From the NCBI GenBank assembly GCA_947478975.1, contig CANJYI010000146.1, positions 1-7,090 of the forward strand: a stretch of DNA of 7,090 nucleotides. The letters run 5' to 3'. This DNA is from Chthoniobacteraceae bacterium. GTDB lineage: Bacteria > Verrucomicrobiota > Verrucomicrobiia > Chthoniobacterales > Chthoniobacteraceae. Shown piece after piece: positions 5,931 to 7,090 of the stretch (positions are counted from its first letter, which is position 1; every line of letters starts with the position of its first letter). Under the pieces are notes generated by a model. The model saw only the letters and a list, made by a program, of their open reading frames with translations. It ran no database searches and was not told the origin of the DNA. Position numbers and translations under genes: made by a program.

Positions 5931-7090
5931 TCAGTGGGTTTGGAACAAATCGCTCTGGATAATTTCATGAATCAGCGTGCGGATGCCGCCGCCGCGCCTC
6001 TCTGCACGAGTGACGATGTCGTCCAGCGCGGCGCGGTCGCTGAAGGCGATGTCGCGACCAGTGGCGTAGATAAGGAATTGTTTTGCCAAATTGTGCAGCA
6101 GGGCGTGTTCGTCGGCGGCGATGAGCGCCTTGAAATCGCCGATGCCGGAAAAGGCTCGGTCGTCGGGCAACTGGCCGCTCGCATCTACCTTCGGGCCGAG
6201 CTTGAAGTGGATGGCGATGCCTGGGTCAATGCTACCGCGTGGCGCGGGGTCTCCAGTGCCGATGCTGCGGTAGCGGTCACGGAAACCGCCGATCACATCG
6301 AAGGCCTCGAGTGCGAAGCCGGGCGGGTCGATTTTCGAATGGCAGGAGGCGTAGGTGGCATCGGCGCGGTGTTTGTCGAGTTGCTCTCGGATGGTGGTCG
6401 CACCCTGCACATCGGGTTCCACGGCGGGCACATTCGGCGGCGGCGGCTCGGGCGGACGGCCAAGTAAACGGGCCATCACAAAGGCTCCCCGCACCACCGG
6501 CGAAGTGGTGGTGCCATTCGCCGTAACTTTCAAGATGGCCGCCTGGGTAAGGAAGCCGCCGCGCACGCAGCCGTCCGGCAGTTTTACCCGGCGAATCTCC
6601 GATCCGATAACGCCAGAAATGCCGTAGTGCACTGCGAGCTTTTCATTGAGCATTGCAAAGTCGGACTGCACGAGATGGCGGGCGGTGAGGTTTTTCTCGA
6701 TGAGTTCGCGGAAGTAGGCGCGTGTCTCGGCGACCATTGATCCCTGCAAATACCCGCTGAACTCCGGATAGAGTTTCTTATCGGGATCATTTGCCGCGAT
6801 GGAGCGAAGCTTGAGCCACTGGCCCAGGAAGTCCTCAATGAAGCGCTGCGATTTACTGTCGGTGAGGAGGCGTTTGATTTGCGAATCAAGCACGCCTTGT
6901 TCGCGTAGCTTGCCTTCAGCGGCTAGTTTCATCAGCTCGGGATCCGGCATGGAGTTCCAGAGAAAATACGACAGGCGCGCGGCCAGCGCAGCGTCATCGA
7001 GCCGCCCCGCCGGCTCGATGCGATACAGAAAATCCGGTGAGCACAGCGCAATGCGATACGCCGACCGCATCGCCGTCTCAAAGCAGTCAC
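5931..7090 (-). CDS. DUF1592-family planctomycete-type cytochrome, C-terminal part (5' end outside window), distal haem motif altered to YASCH
   Basis: The frame is open to the right edge (385 visible residues), so the N-terminal signal peptide, PSCyt1 and DUF1587 parts are off the window. The ATG at 7070 is internal, since residues before it already match the DUF1595 end (ALCSPDFLYR). Domains in order: DUF1595 tail; DUF1592 (LAARLSYFLWNSMPDPEL onward); DUF1588 (RGGFLTQAAILKVTANG, the PPPPNVPAVEPD linker and KIDPPGFALEAFDVIGGFRD); DUF1585 at the end (FKALIAADEHALLHNLAKQF). In DUF1588 the expected CxxCH haem site reads YASCH: codon TAC at 6353-6351 instead of a cysteine codon, one G-to-A change from TGC. 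Otherwise no frameshift or stop is seen. It is the first visible gene of a minus-strand operon with an HMA-like gene 6 bases downstream. It is clearly diverged from the plus-strand paralogue, so the two are not a recent duplication. Confidence 0.9.
   Translation of the reverse strand, partial: DCFETAMRSAYRIALCSPDFLYRIEPAGRLDDAALAARLSYFLWNSMPDPELMKLAAEGKLREQGVLDSQIKRLLTDSKSQRFIEDFLGQWLKLRSIAANDPDKKLYPEFSGYLQGSMVAETRAYFRELIEKNLTARHLVQSDFAMLNEKLAVHYGISGVIGSEIRRVKLPDGCVRGGFLTQAAILKVTANGTTTSPVVRGAFVMARLLGRPPEPPPPNVPAVEPDVQGATTIREQLDKHRADATYASCHSKIDPPGFALEAFDVIGGFRDRYRSIGTGDPAPRGSIDPGIAIHFKLGPKVDASGQLPDDRAFSGIGDFKALIAADEHALLHNLAKQFLIYATGRDIAFSDRAALDDIVTRAERRGGGIRTLIHEIIQSDLFQTH

Noticed and set aside
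5934..6467. 177-codon plus-strand ORF
   Set aside because: Antisense shadow of the DUF1592/1588/1585 gene, whose motifs are unmistakable on the minus strand.
1..7090. tRNA, rRNA, CRISPR array, insertion sequence or defence system
   Set aside because: No cloverleaf, no regularly spaced direct repeats and no transposase, integrase or nuclease motifs were found on either strand.

Overview
The window looks like part of a chromosome from the Planctomycetota/Verrucomicrobiota side of the PVC superphylum. Three things point there. Its genes are the 'planctomycete-type' secreted cytochrome family (PSCyt/PSD domains, DUF1587/1592/1588/1585/1595) paired with DUF1552 proteins. None of the visible starts has a convincing Shine-Dalgarno sequence. 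The central gap carries a short palindrome-like repeat whose minus-strand reading is ERSDTTG, a peptide I recall from over-predicted ORFs of these phyla. The phylum call is inference, and I cannot name a genus.

Layout. Positions 1-276 (+) hold the C-terminal end of an unrecognised protein. Positions 295-2946 (+) hold a complete secreted multidomain DUF1592-family protein with two CxxCH haem c motifs and a predicted beta-rich, carbohydrate-binding-like middle region. It is followed after 13 bases by a complete Tat-exported DUF1552 protein (2960-4243, +). Positions 4244-4704 are a convergent intergenic gap without an intact gene. The minus strand then carries a second, non-identical module, read from the right edge inward: the C-terminal half or more of another DUF1592-family protein (7090-5931), a small secreted protein with a heavy-metal-associated-like fold (5924-5382), and a decayed DUF1552 gene (5371-4705). 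Immediately beyond that is an orphan signal-peptide fragment (4691-4554) that runs into the ERSDTTG repeat.

How the genes work together. Pairing of a cytochrome-like DUF1592 protein with a DUF1552 partner is a recurrent arrangement in these phyla. Both are exported, one by a Sec-type and one by a Tat-type signal, so they most likely act together in the periplasm or at the cell surface, but their reaction is unknown. The plus-strand module looks intact. The minus-strand module appears to be decaying. Its DUF1552 gene has lost about 200 N-terminal codons and has a frameshift and a TAG stop. Its DUF1592 protein has the first haem cysteine of the distal CxxCH motif replaced by tyrosine. The fragment after it seems to have lost its ATG to an ACG. 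I see no tRNA, rRNA, CRISPR array, insertion sequence or clear intrinsic terminator.
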